Positions 5,374 to 6,986 of a DNA stretch of 6,986 nt are shown here, one piece after another. Below the pieces are notes generated by a model. It saw only the letters and a list, made by a program, of their open reading frames with translations. It was not told where the DNA came from and ran no database searches. The first letter of the stretch is position 1; each line of letters starts with the position of its first letter. Position numbers and translations under genes: made by a program. Source of the DNA: an uncultured Veillonellaceae bacterium (GTDB lineage: Bacteria > Bacillota > Negativicutes > Veillonellales > Megasphaeraceae); NCBI GenBank assembly GCA_900546795.1, contig UREG01000083.1, forward strand, positions 1-6,986. Direction: 5' to 3'.

Positions 5374-6141
5374 ATGAAGGGAATCAAAACCTATTTATTG
5401 GCAGCGGCAATGATGCTGATAGGAGCAGCGGTTCTGACTGGATGCGGAAATGAAGGGCAAAAAGATGAAACTGTATTAAAAGTAGGGACCAACGCGACGT
5501 ATCTTCCTTTTGAATTCAAAGGAGAAGACGGAAGCTATCAAGGTTATGATATGGATTTGGCGCGGGCAATCGGAAAAGAGTTAGGGATGAAGGTAGAGAT
5601 CCATAATATTTCTTTTGACGGCTTGCTCAATGCTTTAGGAAGCGGGCAGATCAATATGATCGCTTCTGGCATGAGCATCACAGAGGAAAGAGAAAAGAAA
5701 GTCAATTTTATTCCTTATTATGAAAGCGGTCAGGGAATCATGGTTGCCAACGGACAAAAAGACAGCATAAAAACACCGGCCGATTTGGAAGGGAAGAAAA
5801 TAGCCGTTCAGCTGGCTTCTACGGGAGCGGAACAGGCACACAAAATACCCAATGCAGCCGTTACGGAGTTTAATCATAATTCAGAAGCCTTTTTGGAATT
5901 GAAACAAGGCGGAGCCGATGCAGTAATTGCAGATCTGCCGGTGATCCAATACTATCTGGCGACAACGAACGACAGCGGTGCAGTCATGCTGGACGCGGTT
6001 TTAGACAAGTCGCCTATGGGGCTGGCGTTTAATAAAGAGGACAAAGCGCTCTATGAAAACGTACAAAAAGCATTGCAGTCGCTGAAAGAAAAAGGAGAAC
6101 TTCAGAAGATTCACGATAAATGGTTTAAAGCAGAAAAATAA
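5374..6141 (+). CDS. Family 3 ABC transporter amino-acid-binding lipoprotein, copy 3 (complete pocket)
   Basis: A 255-residue lipoprotein with a signal peptide, lipobox LTGC and lipidated C24. It closely matches copy 1 through the N-lobe (VLKVGTNATYLPFEFKG at 34-50; GKELGMKVEIHNI at 67-79). Unlike copies 1 and 2, it keeps all expected amino-acid contacts: S101 in SGMSIT, R106 for the carboxylate, and D187 in ADAVIADLPV, the position of GlnH D157 / HisJ D161. It is therefore the copy most likely to bind a standard amino acid. Side-chain specificity (polar, basic, sulfur-containing) cannot be read with confidence. AGGAGG at 5364-5369 overlaps the stop of copy 2 and lies only 4 nt before the ATG, a short but workable spacing; the Lys-rich N-terminus supports this start. 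A terminator follows directly. Confidence 0.91.
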   Translation: MKGIKTYLLAAAMMLIGAAVLTGCGNEGQKDETVLKVGTNATYLPFEFKGEDGSYQGYDMDLARAIGKELGMKVEIHNISFDGLLNALGSGQINMIASGMSITEEREKKVNFIPYYESGQGIMVANGQKDSIKTPADLEGKKIAVQLASTGAEQAHKIPNAAVTEFNHNSEAFLELKQGGADAVIADLPVIQYYLATTNDSGAVMLDAVLDKSPMGLAFNKEDKALYENVQKALQSLKEKGELQKIHDKWFKAEK

Positions 6142-6142
6142 T

Positions 6143-6185
6143 AAAAAGCTTGCAGGAAAAGAAATACTTGCCTGCAAGCTTTTTT
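6143..6185 (+). terminator. Intrinsic terminator of the solute-binding-protein operon
   Basis: A perfect 14-bp stem, 6143-6156 pairing with 6171-6184, encloses a 14-nt loop and ends in TTTTTT (6180-6185). It starts 1 nt after the stop codon of copy 3. The A and T flanks are symmetric, but no minus-strand gene lies downstream to use it in reverse. Confidence 0.93.
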
Positions 6186-6237
6186 ATGTACAAGAAAATG
6201 AGAAAAACTGTCTTAATTATTTTTTATAAACTGTATA

Positions 6238-6266
6238 TTTTCAATAATACAGAAGAAAGTTATACT
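6238..6266 (+). promoter_or_regulatory. Probable promoter of the ECF S-component gene
   Basis: TTTTCA (6238-6243) and TATACT (6261-6266) are 17 bp apart, with 4 of 6 and 5 of 6 consensus bases. Transcription would start near 6273, leaving a leader of about 27 nt. I recognise no riboswitch in 6186-6299, although such genes often carry one. Confidence 0.55.
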
Positions 6267-6299
6267 GATAGCATCAAAACAAAGAGAGGGAGTAACTGT

Positions 6300-6818
6300 A
6301 TGGAACAAAGAATCCAGAGGGGAATCGCAGAAGGATCTGTATCCGCGAAAACTAAAAAATTGACGCTGACTGCAATGATGACAGCGGTTATATTGATTTT
6401 AACAAGAGTGTTTTCTATTCCTATGCCGCTGACAGAAGGATATGTTACACTGGGCGACGGCGGGATTTATTTTGCTGCGTATCTTTTTGGGCCTGTAGTC
6501 GGCGGCCTTGCCGGCGGACTAGGTACAGGACTGGCAGATATATTGGGCGGATACGCGCATTGGGCTGGCTTTTCTTTCCTGATTCATGGAGCGCAGGGCG
6601 TTATTGCCGGATATTTGGGCAGGAAAGGGACGATGGCGGCATATATTGGCGGTATCGTAGTCGGCGGTATCGTGATGGTAGGCGGATATTTTGCGGCTGG
6701 CGCATGGATGTATGGCATACCGGCAGCTGCGGCAGAAATTATTGGAAATACAGGACAGAATATTGTGGGCGGAATGGTTGGAACAGCTCTGTTTTATGCG
6801 GTACGGCATAAAAAATAA
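6300..6818 (+). CDS. ECF transporter S component, PF07155-like, substrate unknown
   Basis: A 172-residue integral membrane protein with about six hydrophobic segments (roughly 20-38, 53-66, 68-84, 88-106, 111-133, 150-167). S components are the high-affinity substrate-binding subunits of energy-coupling factor importers for vitamins and metals; they work with the EcfA/EcfA'/EcfT module, usually encoded elsewhere, as here. The pattern GYVTLGDGGIYFAA (47-60), GGLAGGLGTGLADILGGY (68-85), HGAQGVIAGYLG (96-107) and a C-terminal GNTGQNIVGG (149-158) resembles PF07155 proteins, where the usual forms are xLGD and GGxGSxLADLLxGYxxxxPxTxxIKGLEG. Here His replaces the usual Lys at residue 96. An N-terminal cytoplasmic stretch of about 19 residues precedes TM1. 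I chose ATG 6300 because AGGGAG at 6287-6292 lies 7 nt upstream; the longer open frame starts inside a terminator. The gene is monocistronic between two terminators. Confidence 0.85.
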   Translation: MEQRIQRGIAEGSVSAKTKKLTLTAMMTAVILILTRVFSIPMPLTEGYVTLGDGGIYFAAYLFGPVVGGLAGGLGTGLADILGGYAHWAGFSFLIHGAQGVIAGYLGRKGTMAAYIGGIVVGGIVMVGGYFAAGAWMYGIPAAAAEIIGNTGQNIVGGMVGTALFYAVRHKK

Positions 6819-6847
6819 GGACTCTTATAAAGAGTCTTTATTTTTTT
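6814..6847 (+). terminator. Intrinsic terminator of the ECF S-component gene
   Basis: GACTCTT (6820-6826) pairs with AAGAGTC (6830-6836) around ATA. The stem extends outward through one G-U pair and several A-T pairs to about 6814/6842, so it includes the stop codon. A run of seven Ts (6841-6847) follows. Confidence 0.88.
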
Positions 6848-6858
6848 GCAAAAAAAGG

Positions 6859-6888
6859 TTGACACAATGAAAGAATACATGATATTAT
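6859..6888 (+). promoter_or_regulatory. Strong promoter P1 of a tandem pair, probably for a stable RNA operon
   Basis: A consensus TTGACA (6859-6864) is followed after 18 bp by TATTAT (6883-6888), with an upstream TGA that makes it an extended -10. An A-rich tract (6850-6856) just before the -35 resembles an UP element. The heptamer AAGTCGC at 6893-6899 lies at the expected start site. Confidence 0.8.
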
Positions 6889-6945
6889 ATTCAAGTCGCA
6901 GGGACAAGAAAACAATTGATCTCAAATGACTTTGAAAAAAATGTG

Positions 6946-6974
6946 TTGACAGGGAAAACAAAACCTGATACAAT
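6946..6974 (+). promoter_or_regulatory. Strong promoter P2 of a tandem pair, probably for a stable RNA operon
   Basis: A consensus TTGACA (6946-6951), a 17-bp spacer and TACAAT (6969-6974) with an upstream TGA form a near-ideal extended promoter. An A run (6935-6941) precedes the -35. AAGTCGC recurs at 6980-6986, 34 bases from the start of the -35 exactly as in P1. The stretch 6848-6986 holds no credible gene; the transcribed product lies beyond the right edge. Confidence 0.87.
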
Positions 6975-6986
6975 ACATAAAGTCGC

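Noticed and set aside
6150..6299. N-terminal extension of the ECF S component from 6150
   Set aside because: The extended frame begins inside the stem of the preceding terminator and crosses the likely promoter; ATG 6300 has a well-placed ribosome binding site.
6867..6929. A 20-codon ATG-initiated ORF between the two right-hand promoters
   Set aside because: It begins inside promoter P1, upstream of the -10 and start site, has no proper ribosome binding site, and matches no recognisable peptide.
6922..6935. Inverted repeat TCAAA/TTTGA upstream of promoter P2
   Set aside because: Five base pairs in AT-rich sequence is within chance expectation and resembles no operator or antitermination box that I can name.

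Overview
The window reads as ordinary chromosome from a low-to-mid GC bacterium of the Firmicutes type. Shine-Dalgarno sequences are strong (AGGAGG, GGAGG), SecD and SecF are separate proteins, the solute-binding proteins are lipoproteins, and there is a stand-alone ECF transporter S component. My best guess is a Negativicutes (Veillonellaceae-like) genome. This is an impression from protein style and gene order, not a database match. All recognised genes lie on the + strand.

Region 1 (1-3555) is a tightly packed operon. It holds the 3' part of tgt (queuosine tRNA modification), yajC, a 5-formyltetrahydrofolate cyclo-ligase gene (fthC), secD and secF, and ends at a strong intrinsic terminator. 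YajC, SecD and SecF form the accessory complex of the SecYEG translocon. The folate gene overlaps yajC and abuts secD, so it is probably co-translated with them.

Region 2 (3556-6185) is a separate transcription unit with a clear sigma-A type promoter and a leader of about 150 nt. Three tandem paralogous family 3 (amino-acid type) solute-binding lipoproteins follow, then a second strong terminator. No permease or ATPase gene lies in the window, so these proteins must work with a transporter encoded elsewhere. Two details stand out. The leader holds an 18-codon ORF with a good ribosome binding site and four consecutive arginine codons just before its stop, and the promoter carries two sequences resembling ArgR/AhrC boxes. 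Also, the first two binding proteins lack both side chains that normally hold the alpha-ammonium group of an amino-acid ligand, while the third keeps them. The cluster may therefore pair one ordinary amino-acid receptor with two receptors for different carboxylate-bearing ligands.

Region 3 (6186-6847) is a single-gene unit for a PF07155-like ECF transporter S component of unknown substrate, with its own probable promoter and terminator.

Region 4 (6848-6986) has no gene. It carries two strong tandem promoters with near-consensus -35 and extended -10 elements. Each is followed by the same heptamer AAGTCGC at the same distance from its -35. This layout is typical of rRNA or tRNA operon promoters, so I expect a stable RNA operon just past the right edge.
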